A stretch of 64,000 nt of DNA from an uncultured Gammaproteobacteria bacterium (GCA_913060695.1 CAJXUA010000002.1:186001-250000), one strand, 5' to 3'; counted from the first letter of the stretch, positions 53,293-62,382 are shown. Translations and numbers: made by a program. The notes: generated by a model from the sequence alone, not told the origin.

Positions 53293-54225
53293 ATGCGCAC
53301 ACCAAAGATCAGTTTAGAGCAATGGGCTAGCTTCAAGGCGGTAGTGGATCATGGCTCTTTCGCCATGGCGGCGGAGGCAATGAATAAGAGCCAGTCGAGC
53401 ATTAGCTACGCCATCGCGCGCCTCAACGAGCAACTACCACGCCCTGTCTTAGCCCTCAACGGGCGCAAAGCTGCACTGACAGAGGATGGCAAAGTCCTGT
53501 ATCGCCGTGCGTCGCAGTTACTCGCCCAAGCCGAGGAGGCGGAAGCAGTGGCGCGCCAACTGGCACAAGGGCTCGAGCCAGAAGTTACCCTCGCCGTGGA
53601 CAACCTAATCGACCTTCGACTGATCATTCCCGCTCTGGATCGTCTAGCACAGACTTATCCACTAACCCGCGTAAGGATTCTAGAGACTTCTCTTTCGGGT
53701 ACGGAGGAGGCATTACTAGAGAAGAAGGCCGATATCGTCATCGGGCCCACGGTACCAATTGGGTATTCGGGCGCCCCGGTAAGGCAGGTCAAGATGATTC
53801 CCGTCGCTCACCCCCAGCATCCTTTGTTTCTGCAAAAAACACTACCGAGCCAATCTTTGCAGTGCGACCCCGATAGCGTTGATTCCGGCATCAACGACTG
53901 GGAGCTGAAAACTCACCGCCAAATCGTGTTGCGCGATAGCGGGCAAAGGCGCGAGCGAGATGCGGGCTGGCTAGGCTCGGAGCAGCGCTGGACGGTAAGT
54001 CATTTCTCGAGCACGCTGAAGATACTGCGTGCAGGCCTAGCCTTCGCCTTCCTGCCAGAGGACTGGGTTGAAGAGGACCTACGCGCCGGCACTCTGCAAC
54101 GCCTAGTGCTGGTAAGACCTCAAGAGAGAATTTTAGCTGTTTACATGATGCTGAGCTCACCAGAGTCGGCAGGCCCAGCTACCGTGCTACTCGCCAAGAC
54201 TCTGAAGGAATGCCTTGAGCACTAA
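53293..54225 (+). CDS. LysR-family regulator divergent from azoR-pirin
   Basis: 310 residues. N-terminal LysR helix-turn-helix (about 8-66, SFAMAAEAMNKSQSSISYAIARLNE) and an effector-binding domain. The divergent layout suggests it controls azoR-pirin, possibly in response to quinones or other electrophiles. In the 140-bp gap, TAATAAAC (53217-53224) and GTTTATTA (53270-53277) form a spaced 8-bp dyad that could be its site, though the region is AT-rich. Confidence 0.9.
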   Translation: MRTPKISLEQWASFKAVVDHGSFAMAAEAMNKSQSSISYAIARLNEQLPRPVLALNGRKAALTEDGKVLYRRASQLLAQAEEAEAVARQLAQGLEPEVTLAVDNLIDLRLIIPALDRLAQTYPLTRVRILETSLSGTEEALLEKKADIVIGPTVPIGYSGAPVRQVKMIPVAHPQHPLFLQKTLPSQSLQCDPDSVDSGINDWELKTHRQIVLRDSGQRRERDAGWLGSEQRWTVSHFSSTLKILRAGLAFAFLPEDWVEEDLRAGTLQRLVLVRPQERILAVYMMLSSPESAGPATVLLAKTLKECLEH

Positions 54226-54233
54226 ACCGTACA

Positions 54234-55331
54234 CTAGGCATTCTCTTGGAGGGCCTGCTTACGAAATTCGGTTGGCGTAAGTCCTTTCGCTTGTCGGAAG
54301 GCGATGTTGAAGGGAGTGATCGATTGGTACCCCACGGTCAACGCTATAGTGAGCACCGGAAGATGGCGCTGCTGCGGGTTTGCCAACATGCTGCAGGCAT
54401 CCTTAATACGATATTCATGTAGCAGCGCGTTGAAATTGCGATAGCCCAAGTGCTTGTTGATTAGTGCGCGAAGCCGATATTCCGGAAGGTCGAGCTTGGC
54501 GGCGAGATTAGCAATAGTTAAACCGTGCTCGTGATAAACACGGTCTTCCTCGAAAACTTTGCGAAAGCGCTTAACGTCGGCAAGCAGCCCGTCATCGGCC
54601 TGCTCCGGCGGCACGAAGGGCGTTACTTTGCGTATTACCTTGTCGAAACCGACATAGTCGATGTGCAGCAAAGAAGCTAGCATAAGGAAAGTTACCGTCG
54701 CTACTACATAGGTGATCGCTGCCTGCATCTGAGCGTAACCAGCCGAGGCACTACTGAGTAAGTAATTCTCTAGGAATACAATCGCCAAGATCAGCACTCC
54801 TTGCACAGACACGATCACCCAGCGCAGAAACCGGCGAGTCTCCACCAGATCATTGCTCCACCCCCTAGCAGTCCAATACACGGCGAAGGCGGCGAAAATC
54901 AGCTGCATGAAATCCGGCACAGGCCCGAGCAAAAATTGACTCAAAGAACTATCGGCCTCGACCGAGAGGAATGCCGAGGGTCGATAGGAGCGGTAATTTA
55001 AATGTTCTAAAACCAGCTGCAGAAGCAATAAACCGGTCAATAAGCGCGGCGTGTGCTTACTGTCTTGAAAGACGTAATAGCAATAGATCATGAATAGCCC
55101 GGGGATAGAATTGATGCCCAGGTTGAGCACTGCTCCCCATGCCCCGGTGTTTAGGCGCAGAGCTGGATCGATATGGCTCATCGACATATTGCGGATGAGA
55201 TAGCACACAATCCCAATAGCCATTAGGAAGAACAAGCGCGAGCTAGTCTCTGTGCCTTGTGTCTTTAAATTACCAATTGCCAACAACAAGACAGACATTA
55301 TCGCGATGATCTGCGCACTAAATAGTAACAA
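54234..55331 (-). CDS. AraC-family regulator with N-terminal membrane domain
   Basis: 365 residues from a TTG at 55331, with GGAG 8 bases upstream. A reading frame stays open to 55820 but would overlap the divergent phospholipase gene and lacks membrane character, so I reject the longer form; an ATG at 55298 is an alternative. About seven transmembrane helices (LLLFSAQIIAIMSVLLLAIG through VVATVTFLMLASLL) precede a C-terminal AraC DNA-binding domain (about 265-360) with ANLAAKLDLPEYRLRALINK and LTIALTVGYQSITPFNIAFRQAKGLTPTEFR (abridged: GYQSITPFNIAFRQ). This membrane-AraC design probably senses an envelope or lipid signal. Confidence 0.85.
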   Translation of the reverse strand: MLLFSAQIIAIMSVLLLAIGNLKTQGTETSSRLFFLMAIGIVCYLIRNMSMSHIDPALRLNTGAWGAVLNLGINSIPGLFMIYCYYVFQDSKHTPRLLTGLLLLQLVLEHLNYRSYRPSAFLSVEADSSLSQFLLGPVPDFMQLIFAAFAVYWTARGWSNDLVETRRFLRWVIVSVQGVLILAIVFLENYLLSSASAGYAQMQAAITYVVATVTFLMLASLLHIDYVGFDKVIRKVTPFVPPEQADDGLLADVKRFRKVFEEDRVYHEHGLTIANLAAKLDLPEYRLRALINKHLGYRNFNALLHEYRIKDACSMLANPQQRHLPVLTIALTVGYQSITPFNIAFRQAKGLTPTEFRKQALQENA

Positions 55332-55526
55332 GGAGGATGCTCCGCGGTTATAATTACCGACCCAACGTTCGGACTGGGATATATAAGCACAGTCAATCGG
55401 GCACCTCAACATACATGGACGCCTGTATTGGCGCATCGAACTCAAAGCAGCGATTCCTAAGGCAAAGGCCTTTCGGTAGAATGCCGCACTGTCAACGCCA
55501 CGCGACACCACGCCTTGGAATTCATC

Positions 55527-56534
55527 ATGATTGTGAACCCAAAACACTTGCTCGCCACAAGCCTTCCAACAGCTTTCAGCCTGTTTTTCGCAAGTCCACA
55601 GCTTTACGCTGCACAGGACGAAGCAATGAACCTCTGCCTGCAAGAGCAAGTACTCATTCCCGAGAACGATACGCAAACTGTCGGTCAATTGCGCGCGCAC
55701 TGTGTGGCCATACTGAGCCCCAGCGAGCCGGGAGACGAGCGTATAGCAGAGTCGGTGGCACAAACAAATATCATGAGACCCTATAGCTTCGCTGACGATA
55801 TGCGCTCGGGCTTCGTCCAAGCCTATAAGAACAACTACATCAGCCTAGGGAAAATGCGCAACGAAAATGGCCAAGCCCCATTCAGTGGCAAGACGCTCGA
55901 CATCAAGTTTGAGCTCGGAATGAAGTTCGGCTTATTCCCCGATGTCGACGGCCTAGAGCCCCTCAGCCCCCTTAAGTTTGGCTATTCGCAGCGCTCTTGG
56001 TGGGATATTTCGGAAGACTCCGCCCCATTTAAAGAACATAACTATAACCCAGAGATATTTTGGGATTTCACCGAAGCTCTAGCACGACCTAGTAGCAAAC
56101 CACGCCTGCATATTTTTGACCTAGTAGGCATTGAGCACCAATCGAATGGGCTCGATGGGGTGAACTCTCGGAGTTGGGATCGGGTCTATGCGTCTCGCAA
56201 CCTGCGCATCAGCGAAGCATGGTCTTGGACATTCAAGTATTGGCAGGCAATGAACCTTGGCGACTACAACGAAGACATCGAGGACTATTTGGGGTCCGCC
56301 GAGGTCACGACTCATTTCGACATCAACAATTGGGCACGCCTAAACCTCAAGACTTTACTAGGCCGAAAGTCCGATAAGTTAAGTTATCAGCTAGACTTGA
56401 TTGTCCCAATGTCGCGCTGGATCAATAGCCGCTTCTTCTTAAGTTATTACAATGGTTATGGCGAGGCATTGATCAGCTACAACAAGAAGACTTCGAGCAT
56501 TAGGGCCGGTTTCTACTTCCCATTAGGGTTCTAG
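55527..56534 (+). CDS. pldA: Outer-membrane phospholipase A
   Basis: 335 residues from the ATG at 55527, which opens a signal peptide (about 1-29, FFASPQLYAAQ). OMPLA-type barrel ending in GFYFPLGF. Catalytic His204 and Ser206 are in GIEHQSNG, matching His142/Ser144 of E. coli OMPLA. The third residue, Asn156 in E. coli (SWNRLY), is Asp218 here (SRSWDRVY). The enzyme hydrolyses phospholipids that reach the outer leaflet. A membrane AraC regulator is divergent 195 bp away. Confidence 0.92.
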   Translation: MIVNPKHLLATSLPTAFSLFFASPQLYAAQDEAMNLCLQEQVLIPENDTQTVGQLRAHCVAILSPSEPGDERIAESVAQTNIMRPYSFADDMRSGFVQAYKNNYISLGKMRNENGQAPFSGKTLDIKFELGMKFGLFPDVDGLEPLSPLKFGYSQRSWWDISEDSAPFKEHNYNPEIFWDFTEALARPSSKPRLHIFDLVGIEHQSNGLDGVNSRSWDRVYASRNLRISEAWSWTFKYWQAMNLGDYNEDIEDYLGSAEVTTHFDINNWARLNLKTLLGRKSDKLSYQLDLIVPMSRWINSRFFLSYYNGYGEALISYNKKTSSIRAGFYFPLGF

Positions 56535-56648
56535 AAACAACCGAAACTCAACAGAAAACACGTATGAAAATCGCCAACACCCAGAGGTTGATGAAGATAT
56601 ATTCATCCTATGCTGCGATGTACTGTGGGAAGAAAGTAATGCACTTGC

Positions 56649-57629
56649 TTAACGCTGCAGGGCAGAATTGATGGAGTCGAGAGTCTTACGATAGTCCTCA
56701 CTAAAACTGCCGCCGATATTCACTGCGGTTTGCGCATGTTGCTTTGCCTCATCCAAGCGGTTCATATCGAACAATGACTGCGCCAAGTTATTGTGGCCGG
56801 CCGCGTAATCCGGAGCCAGCCTGATAATTTCTTCATAGCCACTAATAGCACTGTTTAAATCGCCCTGCGTATAAAATAGGTTCGCGCGCGCCATCCCAAG
56901 ATTGATACTGCCAGGCCAACGCGCCAAGCCTGCGTCATAGGCTAACTGTATGGCGTCACTGCCCTCACTGGCCGCTGCAGCAAAGGCACTTACCGATTGA
57001 AAATATGCATGTTCCCTCTCATCCGTTGGCAGCTCCCCAGGTGCCAAGAGAACTACAGCCCAGTGTTCCGCTCGCTGCCAAGTTCGCTCGAAGAGGGTTA
57101 AAGATATTCGATAATCTCGCACCAACCCCGAGCGCAAGACGATCTCGCCGCGCGGGAGATCAAAACCCACTACTACTGCATAATGCCATTGGGGATACCA
57201 AGATAGTCCTAGATTCTGCATCACTAGCACCGGCTTGCCTGCCTGAACCTGTTCAAGCAAACCCTCTAAGTCTGGGGCTAGTATTTGCGAGATACGACCA
57301 TAGCGACGCGCTGCCGCTAGCATCTCGACTTGCAGACTCCCTTGGCGGGAAGGAACGTACACTTGAGAGACCAATGCATCTGGGAGTATGTCGACCTTAC
57401 TAGCTTGCAACACAGTTGCAAGTGCCGCCGGGCCACACTGAAAGTCTTCTTGAGGAAAGAAAGGTACCTGCTCCAGTTGTACGCGAGCAGCTAGCGTTAC
57501 GCTGGGGTTAGCGCCTGTTTCTTGGGAGAAGTGGGTAAGTAATGCATCTGACTGAGGAGCACTAACGCAGCCACTCAGCCAGAGCAATACTACTATCCCT
57601 CCAACACACCGAAGGATATTTATAGCCAT
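56649..57629 (-). CDS. PA2778-family C39-like cysteine peptidase lipoprotein with TPRs
   Basis: 326 residues. Lipoprotein signal (VVLLWLSGC, Cys21). A C39-like papain-fold domain (about 50-200) has Cys65 in DFQCGPAALATVL, His149 in QWHYAVVVGFD and Asp157, a plausible triad. C-terminal TPRs (about 215-326, IRLAPDYAAGHNNLAQSLFDMNRLDEA). The homologue family is named from Pseudomonas aeruginosa PA2778, with unknown function. The small membrane protein encoded 21 bp upstream is its constant partner (PA2779 family). Confidence 0.9.
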   Translation of the reverse strand: MAINILRCVGGIVVLLWLSGCVSAPQSDALLTHFSQETGANPSVTLAARVQLEQVPFFPQEDFQCGPAALATVLQASKVDILPDALVSQVYVPSRQGSLQVEMLAAARRYGRISQILAPDLEGLLEQVQAGKPVLVMQNLGLSWYPQWHYAVVVGFDLPRGEIVLRSGLVRDYRISLTLFERTWQRAEHWAVVLLAPGELPTDEREHAYFQSVSAFAAAASEGSDAIQLAYDAGLARWPGSINLGMARANLFYTQGDLNSAISGYEEIIRLAPDYAAGHNNLAQSLFDMNRLDEAKQHAQTAVNIGGSFSEDYRKTLDSINSALQR

Positions 57630-57650
57630 AGCAATGATGCTCTGGTCTAT

Positions 57651-58037
57651 CTAGATCGCTGGAAATACGTCAGTGACGCCAGCGATATCCAAGAGCATGA
57701 AAATCACGATCAGGCCGATTACAAAACCCAGTGCGCCTTCGCCCGCTGGCAATGTATCGATCTGCTCAGACAACGATGCCAACTCCGTAGCGGTCAAGCT
57801 ATCGACGCGCTTCAATGCATCGGCGGCATCTACTCCACGAGCCTCGAGCTGAGCTTGCACATCAGCGCGATCAAGAAAGCCACGCACTGCGTCGCGCTGG
57901 ATCTCGTTGCGCTGCTCTGTCGCGATCTGATCGGTGCTGACGATGTCGGCCATCGCAGGCATCTGGATGCAGACTAAACTGAACGCAGCCAAGAGAGCAG
58001 TTGACACGATTTTACGTAAGTAAGAATTCAATTTCAT
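57651..58037 (-). CDS. PA2779-family small membrane protein
   Basis: 128 residues from the ATG at 58037 (AAGGAG 8 bases upstream; an ATG at 58073 lacks it). Signal peptide (about 1-30, MPAMADIV), a helical mature segment (QIATEQRNEIQRDAVRGFLDR, VDAADALKRVDSLTATELASL) and a C-terminal transmembrane helix (GALGFVIGLIVIFMLLDIAG) preceded by PAGEGALG. The layout of export signal, linker and C-terminal helix next to a peptidase resembles a processed substrate or anchored partner. Function unknown. Confidence 0.88.
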   Translation of the reverse strand: MKLNSYLRKIVSTALLAAFSLVCIQMPAMADIVSTDQIATEQRNEIQRDAVRGFLDRADVQAQLEARGVDAADALKRVDSLTATELASLSEQIDTLPAGEGALGFVIGLIVIFMLLDIAGVTDVFPAI

Positions 58038-58120
58038 ATATTTCTCCTTTTTGCTGTTTGTGGCTGAAACCAACTATTTCGGGACACAATTTAGCACGCA
58101 TAAATTGCTAAAGCTGTGAC

Positions 58121-58936
58121 TTACTTCTGATATACATGCACGTCACGCTGCGGAAAGGGAATGCTCAGACCTGCTCCAGGGAAGCGCTTGTATACCAACT
58201 CATTCATGCGGAAATGAACGCCCCAGAAATCGGGGGCATTTACCCAGACTCGCACGACTAAGTTCACCGAGCTATCGGCGAGCCCAGAGACTGCATAGAA
58301 AGGCTCGGGGTCCTTCAATATGCGCTCATCAGCGGCGACTAATTCCTTCAATAATTCGAAGGCCTTATCGACGTCGTCACCATAGGCTATGCCGAATGTC
58401 CAATCTACACGACGAGTAGCTTGTGCAGAGAAATTAATGAGTGTGCCGGTAGCAAGTGGGCCGTTCGGAATGATGATGGTCTTGTTGTCAGGCGTAGTCA
58501 AAATGGTAAGGAATATCTGGATCTCTTTGACAGTGCCCGAATAGCCTTGCGCCTCGATAAAGTCACCCACTTTAAAGGTCTTGAAGAACAGAATCATTAC
58601 TCCACCTGCGAAATTCTGCAGGGTACCTGACAGGGCCAAACCAACGGCCAAACCCGCGGCACCGAGTATTGCCACGAAGGAAGTCATCTCTACCCCTAGG
58701 ACTCCTAGAGCAGTGATGTACACCATTACTTTGAAAAGAATACCGAACATGCTACTTAGAAAGCTTTGCAGCGAAGGATCAACCTTACCCTTGCTCAGCA
58801 TCTTCTTGATTAAGCCGACGAGGAAGTTCGCGACCCATAAACCGAGAACGAGGGTCAGAATAGACGCCACTAGCTTGGGGCCGTATATGTATACATAGCT
58901 AATAAGTACGTCAGTATTCACTTCGATATTCTCCAT
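58121..58936 (-). CDS. mscS: Small-conductance mechanosensitive channel MscS-like
   Basis: 271 residues, three N-terminal transmembrane helices (about 15-40, 55-80, 85-110) with the pore helix GAAGLAVGLALSGTLQNFAGGVMILFFKTFKVGDFIE (abridged: GLAVGLALSGTLQNFAGG), a beta domain (VKEIQIFLTILTTPDNKTIIIPNG) and the C-terminal alpha/beta domain ending GLSIPFPQRDVHV. Length and motifs match E. coli MscS. Releases osmolytes under hypo-osmotic shock. Located upstream of the PA2779-like gene with an 83-bp gap. Confidence 0.94.
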   Translation of the reverse strand: MENIEVNTDVLISYVYIYGPKLVASILTLVLGLWVANFLVGLIKKMLSKGKVDPSLQSFLSSMFGILFKVMVYITALGVLGVEMTSFVAILGAAGLAVGLALSGTLQNFAGGVMILFFKTFKVGDFIEAQGYSGTVKEIQIFLTILTTPDNKTIIIPNGPLATGTLINFSAQATRRVDWTFGIAYGDDVDKAFELLKELVAADERILKDPEPFYAVSGLADSSVNLVVRVWVNAPDFWGVHFRMNELVYKRFPGAGLSIPFPQRDVHVYQK

Positions 58937-59073
58937 TAATTTACCTCCAGGAGTATTTTAAGATTGGATAAAGCTGGCTAGTGCTTGGAATTAACCTACA
59001 TTACCCCTTAAGCTGTCAAATCTAACCGCCTAGCCCGTTATTGGCTGTCCAACAAGAATAAGGGAGAAAACAA

Positions 59074-60357
59074 ATGAACTTAGTGACACGCGCAGGCCTA
59101 CTAACACTGGCCATCAGTTGTGCGACCGGTGCTGCACATGCGGACCTAGGCACTATTGCCTTCGTTGGGGGCCGTATAATTGACGGCACCGGCGCGCCCG
59201 CAATCGAGAACGGGGTCATGGTAAGTATGGATGGCAAAATCGTGGCCATCGGCAGCGCCAATAACACGCCCATCCCCCCCGATGCACAGCGTATCGATGT
59301 TACAGGCAAGACGCTCATTCCGGGGCTGATTAACAGCCATGGCCATGTGGGCCAAGTCCTTGGCTTGGAGTCGGGCCATTACGATCGCGGCAATGTCTTA
59401 CGCCAACTAGGTCTCTATGCACGCTACGGTGTAACCACGGTCAACAGCCTTGGCGACGACGAGTACGAGGGCTTCGCCATTCGCAACGAGCAAGATCCGC
59501 TGTTTATAGATCACGCCAGACTAATGGTAGCGGGCCCTGTACTGGCCCCAGAGACGGTGGAGCAAGCCCGCATCGCAGTAAACGGAGTGGCAGATCAGAG
59601 CGCAAACTTCATAAAAATACGCGTGGACGACAACTTGGGCCGCACCGCCAAGATGGCACCGGAGATCTATACGGCTATAGCTGAAGAATCGGAGAAGCGC
59701 GGTATTCCGCTAGCCGTGCACAGCTATAGTCTAGAAGATGCAAAAGCGACTCTCGCTGCAGGGGCCGATTTCATAGCCCATAGCGTGCGCGATACCGAGG
59801 TCGATCAGGCCTTTATCCAAGAGCTAAAATCACGCGATGTCTGCTATAGCCCAACACTCACACGGGAACTCTCTACCTTCGTTTATGAGAGTGAGCCGAG
59901 TTTCTTTAGCGACCCCTTCTTCACGAAAGAGGTAGACCCTGCAGTAATGGCAAGCCTTCGTGAACCTGAGCGACAAGCGCGTATGCGTGACAATGCCTCG
60001 GCACAGCACTACAAGAACAATGCTCTGCCAATGGCGATGCGTAATCTGAAAAGTCTATCGGACGCGGGGGTCAAAATCGCGATGGGCACAGACTCGGGCC
60101 CGGCAGCACGCTTCCAGGGTTATTTCGAGCATCTAGAGCTTGGCATGATGGTGGATGCGGGCATGACGCCCATGCAGGTAATTCAATCAGCCACTTCTGT
60201 GGCAGCAGACTGCCTAGGCCTAGATTTCCTGGGCAGCCTAGAGGTGGGGAACTGGACTGATGTCGTAATACTAGATAAGAATCCACTAGAGGATATCAGC
60301 AATACCAAGTCCCTCAATCAAGTGTGGATCGCGGGCAATATCGTTCCTAGCGAATAG
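59074..60357 (+). CDS. Exported amidohydrolase family protein
   Basis: 427 residues, ATG at 59074 with AGGGAG 10 bases upstream; signal peptide about 1-24 (ATGAAHADL). TIM-barrel amidohydrolase with metal ligands in LINSHGHVG (H-x-H), probable carbamylated Lys in IKIRVDD, His in LAVHSYS and IAHSVRD, Asp in MGTDSGP. Resembles exported imidazolonepropionase-like/prolidase-like amidohydrolases common in marine bacteria. Substrate unknown. Apparently monocistronic; a REP pair follows. Confidence 0.9.
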   Translation: MNLVTRAGLLTLAISCATGAAHADLGTIAFVGGRIIDGTGAPAIENGVMVSMDGKIVAIGSANNTPIPPDAQRIDVTGKTLIPGLINSHGHVGQVLGLESGHYDRGNVLRQLGLYARYGVTTVNSLGDDEYEGFAIRNEQDPLFIDHARLMVAGPVLAPETVEQARIAVNGVADQSANFIKIRVDDNLGRTAKMAPEIYTAIAEESEKRGIPLAVHSYSLEDAKATLAAGADFIAHSVRDTEVDQAFIQELKSRDVCYSPTLTRELSTFVYESEPSFFSDPFFTKEVDPAVMASLREPERQARMRDNASAQHYKNNALPMAMRNLKSLSDAGVKIAMGTDSGPAARFQGYFEHLELGMMVDAGMTPMQVIQSATSVAADCLGLDFLGSLEVGNWTDVVILDKNPLEDISNTKSLNQVWIAGNIVPSE

Positions 60358-60379
60358 TAAGCTGCCCCCAAGCCTTTTT

Positions 60380-60467
60380 TGTAGGAGCGGGCTTGCCCGC
60401 GAAATGAGGTCGATTGATCGAGATCCGCGCATGAGTCAGGTTATTCGCGGGCAAGCCCGCTCCTACA
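60380..60467. repeat. Inverted pair of Pseudomonas-type REP units
   Basis: TGTAGGAGCGGGC-TT-GCCCGCGAA at 60380-60403 and its inverted copy at 60444-60467, 40 bp apart, placed between the convergent amidohydrolase and VCBS genes. Each unit has the GTAG foot and a GCGGGC/GCCCGC stem; the inverted doublet is the form mobilised by REP-associated tyrosine transposases (RAYT). No RAYT gene is in the window. Confidence 0.9.
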
Positions 60468-60477
60468 GCATAACAAC

Positions 60478-61680
60478 CTAGCGAACGCGACTCGCGAACA
60501 GCACGACATTTCCGGTTGCAGATCCAATGGCGACTATGTCGCGATAGCCATCTCCATTCAGATCCACCACTGCTATTCCTGCTACGCCTATTCCACCAGC
60601 ATCCAACTCCGTGCGTTCCCACTGGCCCGTTGCGGCCATGTAACGATAGCTATACAGACCATAGGGTCTAGATCGGTGTCCCGCAACAATCTCGTCTACG
60701 CCATCATTGTTTAGGTCAGTTACTATTAGCGCATGACCGCCCGCGAATGTGTCGTCAATTACCTCTCTTTGCCAAGGCCTCGAACCATCCTCATTGGGCC
60801 TATACACTACGACTTCGTTGCCGTGCCATGGCTCGATGCTCGCTATGAAGCGCGAGCCATCCGCCAAACTTCCTAGCCCAACTTCACTACTTCCCTGCGT
60901 AGGTCGCTCGCCGCGATTACCCACCCCTATTGGAGTCTGCTTTACGAAACGGCCATCGACCGCAAGTTGAGTTAAGTTAATCCCTGCGAAGCTCGCGGTA
61001 AGCAAGTCGTCGCGGCCATCCTCATTCCAATCGACCACTGCGATGCCGTGGGCCATCTCTAAATCATTGCTCACCACCACGCTTCCCCAGTGGCCTTTTG
61101 GGTTTGCTGGTATCTCGTAGGCTTTCATCTGTGCGCCGCCCTCATAGCGCGGGGCGCTCGCACCTATGCCGATGATAGGGAGATTAATCAAGCTAGGGCC
61201 CTTGCCATTGAAATTGCCCCAACGCAGTCGATGGGATGTGGGAACGCGGTCGATCGTATAGGCCTGCCATTCCTGATTCTGCGTTGGATTGCCGGGGTTC
61301 TCGAACCACTGCAGCAGCCCACCTTGCGTCGACTCCGCAAGATTAAACTCACTCGCTAACACTAGGTCTATGTCTCCATCGCCATCGATGTCCTGTGCCG
61401 CGGCTGCAATATCACCACGGCTATTTGCCGTAATGAGATGCTTCTCCCAGCTTGGGTTGCGATACCAGACAAACTGCGTAGGGTTAGTCGCAAGCGCGAC
61501 TATGTCTAGCAGTCCGTCCCCATCAATATCGGCGATCTCAAGCCCATAACCGCCTGCCATCTCATCGTCGACAACATGCCGTGCATAACTCGGTCTATCG
61601 AGAGACTGGCATGCAGCAAGCACCATGCAAAAACTTCCTAGAACGGCAGCTCTAGCCATGGGTACAGTTTGGAGTTTCAT
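60478..61680 (-). CDS. FG-GAP/VCBS repeat lipoprotein
   Basis: 400 residues. A lipoprotein signal (GSFCMVLAAC) is followed by FG-GAP/VCBS beta-propeller repeats with calcium-type loops DIDGDGLLDIV, DIDGDGDIDLV, DWNEDGRDDLL, DLNNDGVDEIV and DLNGDGYRDIV. Such propellers mediate binding at the cell surface or periplasm. It follows the cupredoxin gene by 21 bp and is the last gene of the copper operon. Ligand unknown. Confidence 0.9.
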   Translation of the reverse strand: MKLQTVPMARAAVLGSFCMVLAACQSLDRPSYARHVVDDEMAGGYGLEIADIDGDGLLDIVALATNPTQFVWYRNPSWEKHLITANSRGDIAAAAQDIDGDGDIDLVLASEFNLAESTQGGLLQWFENPGNPTQNQEWQAYTIDRVPTSHRLRWGNFNGKGPSLINLPIIGIGASAPRYEGGAQMKAYEIPANPKGHWGSVVVSNDLEMAHGIAVVDWNEDGRDDLLTASFAGINLTQLAVDGRFVKQTPIGVGNRGERPTQGSSEVGLGSLADGSRFIASIEPWHGNEVVVYRPNEDGSRPWQREVIDDTFAGGHALIVTDLNNDGVDEIVAGHRSRPYGLYSYRYMAATGQWERTELDAGGIGVAGIAVVDLNGDGYRDIVAIGSATGNVVLFASRVR

Positions 61681-61701
61681 AGTTCTCTCTTCTAGCAGTA
61701 A

Positions 61702-62382
61702 TTAACTATTTTTTCCTAACAGCCTAAAGGAAATGAGTGCCGCGGAAATCAAAGCGACTATTCCGATAAGCATATAAGCGCCATACGGCATTCTTTTCTC
61801 AATATTGAAATCAGCTGTGACACTCGGCACGCTCCATAACTGCTCACCACCAGCGCCAACAATGAACTGCGCCTTCATGCCTTTCTCCATATGCTGAGTG
61901 ATATCGCAGTGCACAAGATAGGTCGCATCGTCCGCAGGCACTATGAACGCGCCCGACACAGTCTCGCCCGCATTGGCCTCCAAGTGAAACATGCCCTGCG
62001 CATACAGGTAGCGCGGCAGGCCATGCAGCATCCATTGATGACGTACTTGATCCTCGTTTATAAAGGTCACCGTAACACGAGCACAGGGCTTAGCCCTGAA
62101 TTCGTACTGGCTAAAGCCAAATATACGACCGGCGTTTTTAATCGCGTAGTCTGTGCCCGCACGAACCGTGAAGGCAAGATCCTCGCTAATGGCGCTACAG
62201 TTCTGTGGCAACACATCGACATTGCTGTTCATTACCATGCCCTTGCTATCGAATTGCATGCCTTGGTGAGAGTCGCCATGTTGATCGTGCTGCTCATGCG
62301 CTTCGTGCTGGGCATAGCTAGTATTCGCAATGCCGAGGAGCGCAACTAGTAAGCAAACCCGTAGCGAGCCCTGCGCCCTCAT
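61702..62382 (-). CDS. Membrane-anchored cupredoxin
   Basis: 226 residues from the ATG at 62382, which overlaps the upstream multicopper oxidase stop by 4 bp (ATGA). Signal peptide (LLVALLGIANTSYAQ), a His-rich stretch (HEAHEQHDQHGDSHQG), one cupredoxin domain (about 70-195) with His in QVRHQWMLHG and the type-1 copper set Cys-His-Met in VHCDITQHMEKGM, then a C-terminal transmembrane helix (YMLIGIVALISAALISF). Likely electron carrier for, or copper donor to, the multicopper oxidase. Confidence 0.88.
   Translation of the reverse strand: MRAQGSLRVCLLVALLGIANTSYAQHEAHEQHDQHGDSHQGMQFDSKGMVMNSNVDVLPQNCSAISEDLAFTVRAGTDYAIKNAGRIFGFSQYEFRAKPCARVTVTFINEDQVRHQWMLHGLPRYLYAQGMFHLEANAGETVSGAFIVPADDATYLVHCDITQHMEKGMKAQFIVGAGGEQLWSVPSVTADFNIEKRMPYGAYMLIGIVALISAALISFRLLGKNS

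Noticed and set aside
55332-55820. Upstream extension of the AraC-family gene to 55820
   Set aside because: It overlaps about 290 bp of the divergent phospholipase gene, lacks membrane character and has no ribosome binding site; the TTG at 55331 is better placed.
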